Program-made: the position numbers and the translations under genes | Notes under the pieces: generated by a model | Databases searched by the model: none | The model's input: the letters and a program-made list of their open reading frames with translations, nothing else | Told to the model about the DNA's origin: nothing | Part shown: piece by piece, positions 49,879-58,373 of the stretch | How the letters are laid out: the number at the start of each line of letters is the position of its first letter | Numbering within the stretch: the first letter of the stretch is position 1 | From: an uncultured Atopostipes sp. | GTDB lineage: Bacteria; Bacillota; Bacilli; Lactobacillales; Carnobacteriaceae_A | DNA length: 64,000 nt | Direction of reading: 5' to 3' | Assembly: GCA_910588235.1 (NCBI GenBank) | Contig: CAJUOQ010000004.1 | Location: 1 to 64,000, forward strand

Positions 49879-52071
49879 ATGGCAGGAAAACAAATGGAAC
49901 AAACAGAAACTAGAGTCTTAGAATTATTAAAACAAGAGCTGACGGATTATTCTAACCAACAAGTTGAAGTAGTGCTTAATTTACTAGCTGATGGGAATAC
50001 AGTGCCGTTTATTGCTCGTTATCGTAAAGAAGCAACGGGTTCTTTAGATGAAGTGGCTATTCGTGAAATTGATGAAAGAAATCAATATTTAACGAATTTA
50101 GAAAAACGAAAGGAAGAAGTTCTCCATTCGATTGAAGAGCAGGACGAATTAACGGAAGAGTTAGCGAATGAGATTAAACAAGCGACTCAACTTCAACGCG
50201 TGGAAGACTTATATTTACCTTATCGTAAAAAACGTCGTACGCTAGCAACCATCGCTAAAGAAAAAGGACTAGAACCACTCGCTGAATGGATTCAAACATT
50301 CCCAGAAACGAGTATTGAAGAAGAGGCTGCTCAATATATTGATCCTGAGCAAGAATTAGAAACAGTGGCGGATGTTTTAGCAGGGGTTCACGAGATATTA
50401 GCAGAAACAACTTCAGACAATGCGGAATTTAGAAAATGGATTCGTAGCTTTACGATGAACCATGGGAAATTAGATGTCGTCGCTAAAGATGAAGAAGCGG
50501 ATGAAAAAAGTGTTTACCAAATGTATTATGAATTTGCACAGCCATTGAAAAAATTGGCTTCTCATCAAACATTAGCTGTCAACCGAGGCGAGAAAGAAGA
50601 CATTTTAACAGTCAAAGTTGTTGTCGAAGAGCGCGAGATTTTTGACTATCTGTTTGATCAAACTGTTCCGGAGTTAGCGATTTCTGGCGCAATTAATTAC
50701 GTACAAGAAGCTAATGAAGAGGCGTATAAACGTTTTATTCAACCGGCGATTGAAAGAGAAATCCGGTCAACATTAACGGAAGAAGCGGAAGACCAAGCGA
50801 TTAAAGTATTTGGAGAAAACTTACGTAATCTTCTCTTACAAGCGCCTCTAAAAGGACAAAAAATCTTAGGCTTTGACCCTGCTTTCCGGACAGGCTGTAA
50901 GTTAGCAGCTGTGGACGAAACGGGTAAATTGCTAGGGATTACAGTGATTTATCCACATAAACCAGCAGCAAAAGCAAAAAGAGAAGCAGCTAAAGGTGAA
51001 CTCATTGATTTTATCCGTGAATATCAAATTGATACGATTGCGATCGGAAATGGTACGGCGAGCCGAGAGTCTGAAAAATTCGTCGCAGATATTTTACAAG
51101 AGATTGACGACGAAGTTGCTTACGTTATTGTCAATGAAGCAGGAGCCTCAGTATATTCTGCAAGTGAAGAAGCGCGTCGTGAATTTCCAGATTTACAAGT
51201 GGAAGAACGAAGTGCTGTCAGTATTGCTCGTCGTCTGCAGGATCCATTAGCCGAATTGGTAAAAATTGATCCACAATCCATTGGAGTCGGCCAGTATCAA
51301 CACGATGTGTCTCAGAAAAAATTAACGGAACAATTGGATTTTGTGGTAGAAACAGCGGTAAACCAAGTGGGTGTAAACTTAAATACCGCCAGTGCAACCT
51401 TATTGCGCCAAATTTCCGGTTTGACGAAAACCACGGCACAAAATATCGTAAATTTCCGCGAAGAGCACGGCTTGTTTGCAAATCGTAAACAATTAAAAGA
51501 GGTTAAACGACTAGGTCCTAAAGCTTATGAACAATCGGCTGGGTTTTTACGAATTCCGAATGGAGAAGAGCTATTTGATAACACAGGTATTCACCCAGAA
51601 ACCTATAAAGAAGCCGAACAAATCCTCGAAATTGTTGGTATAACAAAAGACGAATTAGGAACAGATGAAGTGCGCGAAACATTAGGAGCGATCGACAATC
51701 GTAAAGTGCGCGAAGAAGTCGGACTAGGCAAAGAAACTTACCAAGATATCTTAAAAGCACTCACGGCTCCTGGGCGGGATATGCGAGACGATATGCCTGC
51801 GCCGTTACTGCGAACAGATGTCTTATCCATCGAAGATCTAACTGTTGGGATGGAGTTAGAAGGCGCCGTACGTAATGTGGTCGATTTCGGTGCTTTCGTT
51901 GATGTAGGTGTCGGTCAAGATGGTTTAGTGCATATTTCAAAACTAAGCCAAGATTTCGTAAAACATCCAAAAGATGTTGTAGCAGTTGGCGATATTGTCA
52001 CGGTATGGATAGCGTCAGTTGATTTAGATCGAAGCCGGATTGGTTTATCAATGATTGGTAGTAACGAATAA
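49879..52071 (+). CDS. tex: Tex family S1 RNA-binding transcription accessory protein
   Basis: A 730-aa protein with the full Tex layout: N-terminal helical Tex domain (PFIARYRKEATGSLDEVAIREI), YqgF/RNase H-like domain (ILGFDPAFRTGCKLAAVDETG, about 330), two helix-hairpin-helix motifs (TLLRQISGLTKTTAQNIVNFREEHG, about 510-535), and a C-terminal S1 domain (about 655-725; GAVRNVVDFGAFVDVGVGQDGLVHIS). It is the bacterial Spt6 relative; its precise role in transcription or RNA handling is not settled. GTAGGAG precedes the ATG. Confidence 0.95.
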   Translation: MAGKQMEQTETRVLELLKQELTDYSNQQVEVVLNLLADGNTVPFIARYRKEATGSLDEVAIREIDERNQYLTNLEKRKEEVLHSIEEQDELTEELANEIKQATQLQRVEDLYLPYRKKRRTLATIAKEKGLEPLAEWIQTFPETSIEEEAAQYIDPEQELETVADVLAGVHEILAETTSDNAEFRKWIRSFTMNHGKLDVVAKDEEADEKSVYQMYYEFAQPLKKLASHQTLAVNRGEKEDILTVKVVVEEREIFDYLFDQTVPELAISGAINYVQEANEEAYKRFIQPAIEREIRSTLTEEAEDQAIKVFGENLRNLLLQAPLKGQKILGFDPAFRTGCKLAAVDETGKLLGITVIYPHKPAAKAKREAAKGELIDFIREYQIDTIAIGNGTASRESEKFVADILQEIDDEVAYVIVNEAGASVYSASEEARREFPDLQVEERSAVSIARRLQDPLAELVKIDPQSIGVGQYQHDVSQKKLTEQLDFVVETAVNQVGVNLNTASATLLRQISGLTKTTAQNIVNFREEHGLFANRKQLKEVKRLGPKAYEQSAGFLRIPNGEELFDNTGIHPETYKEAEQILEIVGITKDELGTDEVRETLGAIDNRKVREEVGLGKETYQDILKALTAPGRDMRDDMPAPLLRTDVLSIEDLTVGMELEGAVRNVVDFGAFVDVGVGQDGLVHISKLSQDFVKHPKDVVAVGDIVTVWIASVDLDRSRIGLSMIGSNE

Positions 52072-52096
52072 ATAAAAATGAAGAGGTAGGAAAACA

Positions 52097-52486
52097 ATGA
52101 CAAGAAAAAATTATACAGCTTACGATGTCAGTGCATCTGGACCCTATTCACATGCTATAGATGCAGGAGACTTTATCTTCCTTTCGGGACAGACAGCAAT
52201 GAATGGCGTTGGAGATGAAGAAGCAAAAGTTAAAGGAAATATCACAGATCAAACAAAGACCGCTTTGGCTTATCTAACTTCTGTGATGGACGCAGCTGAA
52301 GTTACAAGCGACGATGTGGTCAAAGTGAATGTCTACTTAACAAGTATGGCTTACTTTGATGAGATGAACGAAGTCTACAAAACATTCTTTAACGAACCTT
52401 ATCCAGCTCGAACCTGTGTAGCAGTGAATGAATTACCACTCGAAGCCGATGTGGAAATAGAATTTATCGTGAAAAAATCGAATTAA
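52097..52486 (+). CDS. ridA: RidA family reactive-intermediate deaminase
   Basis: A 129-aa member of the RidA/YjgF family: GPYSHAIDAGDFIFLSGQTAMN (about 15-36) and EPYPARTCVAVNELPLEADVEIEFIV (about 96-122), with the conserved Arg in YPARTC that binds the carboxylate. It hydrolyses reactive enamines/imines such as 2-aminoacrylate. It lies 25 bp after tex and is probably transcribed with it. Because it directly precedes the ureide cluster, a role in quenching imines there is conceivable, but the terminator between them argues for a housekeeping role. Confidence 0.9.
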   Translation: MTRKNYTAYDVSASGPYSHAIDAGDFIFLSGQTAMNGVGDEEAKVKGNITDQTKTALAYLTSVMDAAEVTSDDVVKVNVYLTSMAYFDEMNEVYKTFFNEPYPARTCVAVNELPLEADVEIEFIVKKSN

Positions 52487-52496
52487 ATCAATTTCA

Positions 52497-52537
52497 AAAC
52501 TCCTCCTTTTACGATTAAAAAGGGAGGAGTTTATTTT
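52497..52537 (+). terminator. Terminator after ridA
   Basis: AAACTCCTCCxTTTT pairs with AAAAxGGAGGAGTTT, followed by a T-rich tail. Confidence 0.88.
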
Positions 52538-52671
52538 ATTGAAAAAGACTATAGTTTGAGAAGTCACTCACAATCAAACGGCTTATCACAATTTATCTTA
52601 TAAGACCCATTGTTCAATATGAACAACCAGTAAGGTGAAAGAGGCAAAACCTCCAGTTTTTTTAAAAGCAT

Positions 52672-52700
52672 TTGACAAGTGAATAATTTCACATTAAGAT
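52672..52700 (+). promoter_or_regulatory. Promoter of the 2-hydroxyacid dehydrogenase gene
   Basis: TTGACA (52672-52677), a 17-bp spacer and TAAGAT (52695-52700). The predicted leader is about 85 nt. The rest of the 52487-52792 gap holds the ridA terminator and nothing else recognisable. Confidence 0.65.
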
Positions 52701-52792
52701 GAACTTACTTAAACGAAAGAGCGTGGCTTTAGGCAAGAACTCCCTTGAAAAGAGTGCTTAAACGACGTTCAGAAAAAATAGGAGGAGAGAAA

Positions 52793-53749
52793 ATGCTTGT
52801 TAAATTATTAGAACCATTGAATGTCCCAAATGAACAAATTGAAAAATACGGTCAACAAATTAAAGACTTAGGTCATGAATTTGTTTATTATGATAAAAAA
52901 ACAACCGATATACAGGAACTCGCGGAGCGTAGCCAAGACGCAGATGTCATTATGATTGCTAATAATCCCTATCCGACAGAGGTAATCGATCAAAGTCCCC
53001 AGTTAAAATTAATTAATGTCGCTTTTACGGGGGTAGATCATGTAGGGATTGTTGAAGCACAAGATCAAGACATTTTAGTGATGAACGCTGCGGGTTATGC
53101 CGATCAAGCAGTGGCTGAATTAGCGATCGGATTAACACTGGATTTATATCGTGGAATAACGGTTGGAGATGAAACGATTCGTCAGTCCGATGAGCATCAT
53201 CCTTTTCAAGGAAAAGAAATTAGCGGCAAAATAGTCGGCATAGTAGGCACAGGAAAAATTGGTCTCATGACGGCTCGTTTATTTGCTGCCTTTGGTGCTC
53301 ATTTAATTGGCTATGATGTTCAAGAAAACCCTGAAGCTCAAGAAATAGGGCTGGAGTATGTTGAACTCGATGAATTAATGACCAAAGCAGATATTGTTTC
53401 TTTACATGTTCCTTTGATTCCAGCTACAGAAGGAATGATTTCTGCAAGTGAATTGGCACGAATGAAAAAAGACGCTATTCTCATTAATACAGCTCGGGGC
53501 CCTGTAATCGATAATGAAGCCTTAGCGAAGGCGTTAGATAATGAAGAAATTGCAGGAGCGGGCATTGACGTTTTCGATATGGAACCACCAATTCCCAAAG
53601 ACTATCCTTTATTAAATGCTAAAAATACTGTTTTGACCCCGCACGTTGCTTTCTTATCCGATGAAGCGATGGAGCGTCGAGCAAAAATCGCTTTTGATAA
53701 TACGATATCCTACCTTAAAGGTGAACCGCAAAATATTGTCGAACGATAA
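52793..53749 (+). CDS. D-isomer-specific 2-hydroxyacid dehydrogenase
   Basis: A 318-aa NAD-dependent dehydrogenase. The Rossmann motif is IVGIVGTGKIGLMTARLF (about 145-162), the catalytic Arg lies in LINTARGPVID (about 230), Glu in GIDVFDMEPPIP and His in TPHVAFLSDEA (about 286). ATG 52793 follows AGGAGGAGAG; the longer in-frame start at 52745 does not. Relatives reduce glyoxylate, hydroxypyruvate or pyruvate. Next to allE/allD it may act on glyoxylate or a ureide-derived 2-keto acid, but this is inference. Confidence 0.9.
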   Translation: MLVKLLEPLNVPNEQIEKYGQQIKDLGHEFVYYDKKTTDIQELAERSQDADVIMIANNPYPTEVIDQSPQLKLINVAFTGVDHVGIVEAQDQDILVMNAAGYADQAVAELAIGLTLDLYRGITVGDETIRQSDEHHPFQGKEISGKIVGIVGTGKIGLMTARLFAAFGAHLIGYDVQENPEAQEIGLEYVELDELMTKADIVSLHVPLIPATEGMISASELARMKKDAILINTARGPVIDNEALAKALDNEEIAGAGIDVFDMEPPIPKDYPLLNAKNTVLTPHVAFLSDEAMERRAKIAFDNTISYLKGEPQNIVER

Positions 53750-53782
53750 AATAAAATGAAAAACATAAGGAGTGTTGATAAA

Positions 53783-54175
53783 ATGCCTTTAGTAGAAATT
53801 GACCGTAAAGATTTGAAAGACCGTATTTTTCACTGTCCCGATATCCAATGTTTTAGAGAAGAAGAAGCAACGAAAGAAGTATTTTATAAGACGGACTTTA
53901 CCGTTGGTGCAATTTGGACCATGCTACCTGGCCAAACGCTCCCCATCCATTCTCATGAAAAAGCGGATGATATTTGGATTGTGATCGAGGGAACCGCAGA
54001 ATATTATCCCGAATTAGGTCAAAAAGTGGCTATTCAAAAAGGAGATATCATTGTGGCACGTCCTGGTGAAAAACATGGAATGACCAATGTATCTGATCAA
54101 CCTTTCGTGATGATTGGCATCGCAGGTCCTGTTCCTATTGGTTTTATTCCACATACCTTAGAAGAGTCAAAGTAG
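53783..54175 (+). CDS. Cupin domain protein in the ureide region
   Basis: A 130-aa single cupin. Motif 1 TLPIHSHEKADDIWIVIEGTAEYYPE (about 49-74) holds the HxH...E metal set, and motif 2 is GDIIVARPGEKHGMTN (about 84-99). ATG 53783 has AAGGAGTG upstream. It lies 33 bp after the hydroxyacid dehydrogenase and is cotranscribed with it. It differs from AllE (a bicupin of about 265 aa) and could be an ureidoglycolate lyase-type or accessory cupin. The actual reaction is unknown. Confidence 0.8.
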   Translation: MPLVEIDRKDLKDRIFHCPDIQCFREEEATKEVFYKTDFTVGAIWTMLPGQTLPIHSHEKADDIWIVIEGTAEYYPELGQKVAIQKGDIIVARPGEKHGMTNVSDQPFVMIGIAGPVPIGFIPHTLEESK

Positions 54176-54287
54176 ACGCTAAGAAGGATTGCTAACTGAA
54201 AACATTCCCTTTCAAATGATTATCGATAGAAGACGATCTGTTGTATAATATGCACAAATAAAAACCTATTTTTATAGGGTTTAGATT

Positions 54288-54317
54288 TTGACATCTTAAG
54301 CCTTAAATAGGTACAAT
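54288..54317 (+). promoter_or_regulatory. Promoter of allE-allD
   Basis: TTGACA (54288-54293), an 18-bp spacer and TACAAT (54312-54317). An AAACCTAT-ttt-ATAGGGTTT hairpin followed by TTTAGATTTT (about 54262-54290) just upstream probably ends the preceding transcript. Confidence 0.6.
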
Positions 54318-54344
54318 GAACAGGAATCAAATAAGGAAGGGATA

Positions 54345-55142
54345 GTGAGTTTAGTGGGTTACAAAAACAATCAAACAGGTTATCGTGAAGGTTTGCTCGA
54401 ATCAAGAGCGGTTATCAAAAAAGGAGAGTATGCGCTCATTCCACATGATGGACTTGTGCAAAATACTGTGCCTGGGTTTGAAAACGTGAACATTACGATT
54501 TTAGCTTCTCCAAAATTAGGAGCGAGCTTTAGCGATTACATTGTCGAGTTCTTAGAAGGTGGAAAGAACGAACGTGGATTTGGTGGTGAAGGCGTTCAAA
54601 CTTTTGTGTATGTACTCTCAGGTAAACTAAACGTAAGTGATGGTGAGGAAACATACGAATTAACAGAGGGTGGCTATGCCTACTTCCCTGTGAACGAAAC
54701 AATGTATTTCGAGAATGCTCAAGACGAAATGACAGAAGCTTTCTTATATAAAAGAGCTTATGATGAGATTGAAGGCCATGAAGCTCATCGTGTAGTTGGA
54801 AACAAAAAAGATCTCACACCAATTGAATATGAAGGAATGTCTGATGTTCTTCTGTGGGACTTCTTACCTACAGATGACTTTGGGTTTGATATGAACATGC
54901 ACATTTTAGAGTTCCAACCAGGTGCAAGTCATGGTTATATTGAAACGCATTATCAAGAACATGGTGCTTATTTATTATCAGGTAAAGGGATGTACAATCT
55001 AGATAATAATTGGTATCCAGTGGAAAAAGGCGACTATATCTTCATGGGACGCTATGTACCACAAGCAGCATATGGTGTTGGTCGTGACGAACCTCTAGCT
55101 TATATTTATTCTAAAGACGCAAACCGTGATCCAGGCGTTTAA
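54345..55142 (+). CDS. allE: (S)-ureidoglycine aminohydrolase
   Basis: Converts (S)-ureidoglycine to (S)-ureidoglycolate with release of ammonia. The 265-aa protein is a bicupin of the AllE/YlbA family. The N-terminal GYREGLLESRAVIKKGEYALIPHDGLVQN and the C-terminal metal cupin with FQPGASHGYIETHYQEHGAYLLSGKGMYNLDNNWYPVEKGDYIFMGRYVPQAAYG (about 185-245) are diagnostic. GTG 54345 follows AAGGAAGG; GTG 54354 is an alternative. allD starts 32 bp after it. Confidence 0.94.
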   Translation: MSLVGYKNNQTGYREGLLESRAVIKKGEYALIPHDGLVQNTVPGFENVNITILASPKLGASFSDYIVEFLEGGKNERGFGGEGVQTFVYVLSGKLNVSDGEETYELTEGGYAYFPVNETMYFENAQDEMTEAFLYKRAYDEIEGHEAHRVVGNKKDLTPIEYEGMSDVLLWDFLPTDDFGFDMNMHILEFQPGASHGYIETHYQEHGAYLLSGKGMYNLDNNWYPVEKGDYIFMGRYVPQAAYGVGRDEPLAYIYSKDANRDPGV

Positions 55143-55174
55143 TCAACAATAAAAATAAAAGGAGGAACGTAATA

Positions 55175-56245
55175 ATGGCTGATGAAGATAAACAAGTAAA
55201 TTTAACACCTGAACAATTGCATAAACTAATTAAAGATAAGTTAGTGTTAGCAGGTCTCCCAGATGAACAGGCGGAAGAGACCACCAATCATTTAGTCTAT
55301 GCAGATATGATTGGTGTTCATTCTCATGGAGCAGTCCGAGTAGAGTATTATGCTGAAAGAATTAGTAAAGGCGGCATAAACACTAATCCAGACTTATCTT
55401 TTGAAAAAACTGGACCAAGTACAGGAATTTTCCATGGAGATAATGGGCAAGGACACTTTGTGGCAAATAAAGCCTTAGATCCCGCAATTGAAATGGCAAA
55501 AGAAAATGGTGTCGCGGTTGTCGGTGTTTCTCGTGTAGGACACACGGGGACATTGTCTTACTATTTAAGAAAAATTGCTGAACAAGATTTATTTGGTTTT
55601 GCCGTCACACAATCTGATCCGATGGTTGTTCCATTCGGAGGCGCAGATGTGTATTACGGAACGAATCCTATTGCTTTTGCAGCTCCAAGAACCGAAGGAG
55701 AGCCTGTTATTTTTGATATGGCGACAACTGTCCAGGCTTGGGGTAAAATCTTGGATGCACGCTCAAAAGGAGAAGATATTCCTGATACTTGGGCGGTGGA
55801 TGAGCAAGGGGCTCCAACCACAGATCCTCATAAAGTGGCTGGACTCGTGCCGATTGCAGGGCCAAAAGGTTACGGTCTAATGATGATGGTCGATATTTTA
55901 GCAGGTGTGCTGCTCGGGTTACCATTCGGTAAGAGCGTAACTTCGATGTATCATGATTTATCAGAAAACCGTAACTTAGGACATACTTTCATTATCATTG
56001 ATCCTGCTCGTTTCAGAGATATAGAAGGATTCAAAAAAGATATGGATCGAACCGTTTCTGAATTGCACGCTGTACCGGCTGCTCCAGATTTCGATCAAGT
56101 CTATTATCCAGGTGAATTAAGTGCGATATCCTTGGAGCGTAGTCGCAAGGAAGGCGTAGAAATCGCAAAATCAATCATGGATTACCTCGAATCAGATGAA
56201 GTTTATATTAATTCATATGATAATAAAGGGATCTTTGCCGATTAA
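55175..56245 (+). CDS. allD: Ureidoglycolate dehydrogenase (NAD+)
   Basis: Oxidises (S)-ureidoglycolate to oxalurate. The 356-aa protein belongs to the LDH2/MDH2 oxidoreductase family: ADMIGVHSHGAVRVEYYAERI (about 48-68) with the conserved His, VSRVGHTGTLSYYLRKIAEQDLFGF (about 118-142) and VPIAGPKGYGLMMMVDILAGVLLG (about 226-249). AGGAGG precedes the ATG. It is cotranscribed with allE and stops at the bidirectional terminator shared with the PucR-type gene. Oxalurate use would need the oxamate carbamoyltransferase genes, which are not in this window. Confidence 0.92.
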   Translation: MADEDKQVNLTPEQLHKLIKDKLVLAGLPDEQAEETTNHLVYADMIGVHSHGAVRVEYYAERISKGGINTNPDLSFEKTGPSTGIFHGDNGQGHFVANKALDPAIEMAKENGVAVVGVSRVGHTGTLSYYLRKIAEQDLFGFAVTQSDPMVVPFGGADVYYGTNPIAFAAPRTEGEPVIFDMATTVQAWGKILDARSKGEDIPDTWAVDEQGAPTTDPHKVAGLVPIAGPKGYGLMMMVDILAGVLLGLPFGKSVTSMYHDLSENRNLGHTFIIIDPARFRDIEGFKKDMDRTVSELHAVPAAPDFDQVYYPGELSAISLERSRKEGVEIAKSIMDYLESDEVYINSYDNKGIFAD

Positions 56246-56260
56246 AATAAAAAGTGAATG

Positions 56261-56315
56261 AAAAAGACGCAGAAATATTCAGTCAGCACTGAAAAGTTTT
56301 CTGCGTCTTTTTTTA
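56261..56315. terminator. Bidirectional terminator between allD and the PucR-type gene
   Basis: AAAAAGACGCAGAAA outer arm with its complement and an inner TTCAGT-cagc-ACTGAA, flanked by A-run and T-run. Confidence 0.9.
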
Positions 56316-57950
56316 TTAATTATCTTTACTTAATTGTAAGGCTAAGCGAATATTTAAAGAATCATCGGGTGCATCTACTTTTACACCTAAAATTTCTTCA
56401 CAACGATTAATACGGTATTTTACTGTATTCCGATGAATAAATAAGTCATTGGCGGTCTGTGTGATTTCGCTTTGATTTTTAAGGTACGTATCTAAAGTAA
56501 TGCGTAGATCAATCAAAGAATCCTCTTCAGGATAGGCGAGCTCTTTCAAGACACTCTTACAAAAATAAACAATCTCATTATGGTCCAGATCATTGAAGAG
56601 CTGATCGGCTCCTTTATCCCGATAAAAAATAACAGGTTCTGCGTTTTCTTTATTTTGTCGTTCATTATGGGCAAGCTTTGCTTGTGTGTATGATTGTTCG
56701 ATCTGATCCCATTTTGAGACGGGATAACCAACACTGAAAGTCAGTTGATTATTAATAAGATCATCAATTTTTTGAGCAATCTCTAATAATTTTTCTGAAA
56801 GATCTGTGTCTTCTTCTTGTAAAATTAAGACAATCTCGCGATCTTCTGCACGCCAAACTACGATGGCATTTTCAAAGTAATGCTGGAGATTTTTTCTAAG
56901 CCAGCGATATGATAGAAAGAGTTTTTCATTTGCTTTTAACGTGTAGGCGTTATTTTTTTCGTCGAGCATATCTTTGCTGTGAATATGAACCACACGGTAA
57001 TAATCTGTTTGAATATAACCATAATTCCGACTCACTTTAAACCAATTGGTACTATCGAGCGTGTTGTTGACTTGGCTGTCAATGAGATCGTTAAAGAAAT
57101 GTGCTTCATTAGCATATAAAGATTCATCAACTTTTTGATTTTTATACAAATTAAATTGAAAGACTAAAGCCGCCTGTTCAATCGCAAAGACAGAGGTTGG
57201 AAAAGGGACTTGCTCAGGATCGACAATAATTAAATAATGTGGAAAGTAAGTATGCACTTGAATTTTTACAAGCGATAAATGCGTCTTACTTCCATCAGGT
57301 TCTGTCACTAAAAAAGAACCATGGTTTCGTTGGGTCTTTTTCCGTTCTTCAAACACGGAATCAACATAATATTCGGCTTTGTCTTTGTGATTTTTAAAAT
57401 GCTGTGAATGCGAAATGATTTGATGGAAAGGATCCAATAAAATAATGGGCGTTTTAATCATCCGACTGAGATCGCCCACTAATAAACTATTTGAAGCATC
57501 CTGTACGAGTAAATCTGAAAATCGTTTTTGTATATCTAAAGCAAAGTCAATTTCCTCACGTTCGGTTTCTAAAATAAGATTCATAATTTGGTGTAGAAGT
57601 GATCCCAAAGGGAAATGGTCAGGAATTACTAGTAAAGGGAAATTAACCTTATTTGCGTATGCAATCACTTCTTCATCGATTTGATTTAAAAAACGACCGA
57701 CTTTAATGCCTAAGCCAATCGCTTCTGCACGAATTAAAGAGTCAATGAAAGGAATAAAACCTTGTTGGTTATCCTTAAAAACCATTCCTGTGGATAAAAT
57801 TAATACGTTTTTGGGAATATACTTTTCAACGTCTGGGGTTTCAGTGATTTCAACACTCTCCATAATTTGGTCATTCAACATTTTTGGATTAGTGAGTAAG
57901 TGTAAATCAGAAAATCGGGGAGTTTTTAATAAAGTTTTTAATGAAATCAT
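56316..57950 (-). CDS. pucR: PucR family purine-catabolism regulator
   Basis: A 544-aa transcriptional activator. The N-terminal PucR sensor domain (about 1-125) has SVEITETPDVEKYIPKNVLILSTG and FPLLVIPDHFPLGSLLHQIM. A GGDEF-related central region follows (about 290-420). The C-terminal HTH_30 module (about 485-540) is LDTYLKNQSEITQTANDLFIHRNTVKYRINRCEEIL. PucR responds to allantoin-type ureides in Bacillus. It is transcribed toward allD and divergently from allC, so the 423-bp gap between pucR and allC is its likely binding region. Confidence 0.93.
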   Translation of the reverse strand: MISLKTLLKTPRFSDLHLLTNPKMLNDQIMESVEITETPDVEKYIPKNVLILSTGMVFKDNQQGFIPFIDSLIRAEAIGLGIKVGRFLNQIDEEVIAYANKVNFPLLVIPDHFPLGSLLHQIMNLILETEREEIDFALDIQKRFSDLLVQDASNSLLVGDLSRMIKTPIILLDPFHQIISHSQHFKNHKDKAEYYVDSVFEERKKTQRNHGSFLVTEPDGSKTHLSLVKIQVHTYFPHYLIIVDPEQVPFPTSVFAIEQAALVFQFNLYKNQKVDESLYANEAHFFNDLIDSQVNNTLDSTNWFKVSRNYGYIQTDYYRVVHIHSKDMLDEKNNAYTLKANEKLFLSYRWLRKNLQHYFENAIVVWRAEDREIVLILQEEDTDLSEKLLEIAQKIDDLINNQLTFSVGYPVSKWDQIEQSYTQAKLAHNERQNKENAEPVIFYRDKGADQLFNDLDHNEIVYFCKSVLKELAYPEEDSLIDLRITLDTYLKNQSEITQTANDLFIHRNTVKYRINRCEEILGVKVDAPDDSLNIRLALQLSKDN

Positions 57951-58373
57951 AATAAGCTCCTATACTATTTCGAGTCGTTCAGTTAATTCATTCCAATCAT
58001 CATTATACAATAAAGAAGGCTGTTCGTAAAAGCTTAGATTCTTTTACACAACTTATTTGTAAGGCATCAAGCTCTATTTTTACAAAATACTTTGAGTGTT
58101 TTACTGACTAAGGGGTCAGCTGAGGGGTATTGTTTGTTATTTTGTTGAATTTGCATACAATAACCTTATAAAGACGTGTGAACAAAGTCGTTTTTAATTT
58201 GCGACGTGTGTTTGGATTGGATAATACACCTAACTATTATATATAACTATCCGTTTTGAACAAAAAAATTAAAAAAATAGTAAAAACAAACAATGATAAT
58301 GGAAACGTTTTACACTAAGGTATAGATGGTGAAAATTTAAAACAGTGTAAAAACATAAGGAGGAAAAAGAAAT
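57951..58373. promoter_or_regulatory. Divergent pucR-allC control region
   Basis: No gene lies here. On the + strand two sigma-A-like promoters are visible: TTGAAT-16-TATAAA (58145-58172) and TTGGAT-17-TATTAT (58212-58240). A TTTTAC motif recurs at 58042, 58078, 58099 and 58308, and in reverse at 58344-58352. The last two form TTTTACACT ... AGTGTAAAA with perfect 9-bp arms 27 bp apart, directly before the allC ribosome site. A cre-like AATGGAAACGTTTTACAC (58298-58315) overlaps the left arm. Confidence 0.55.
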
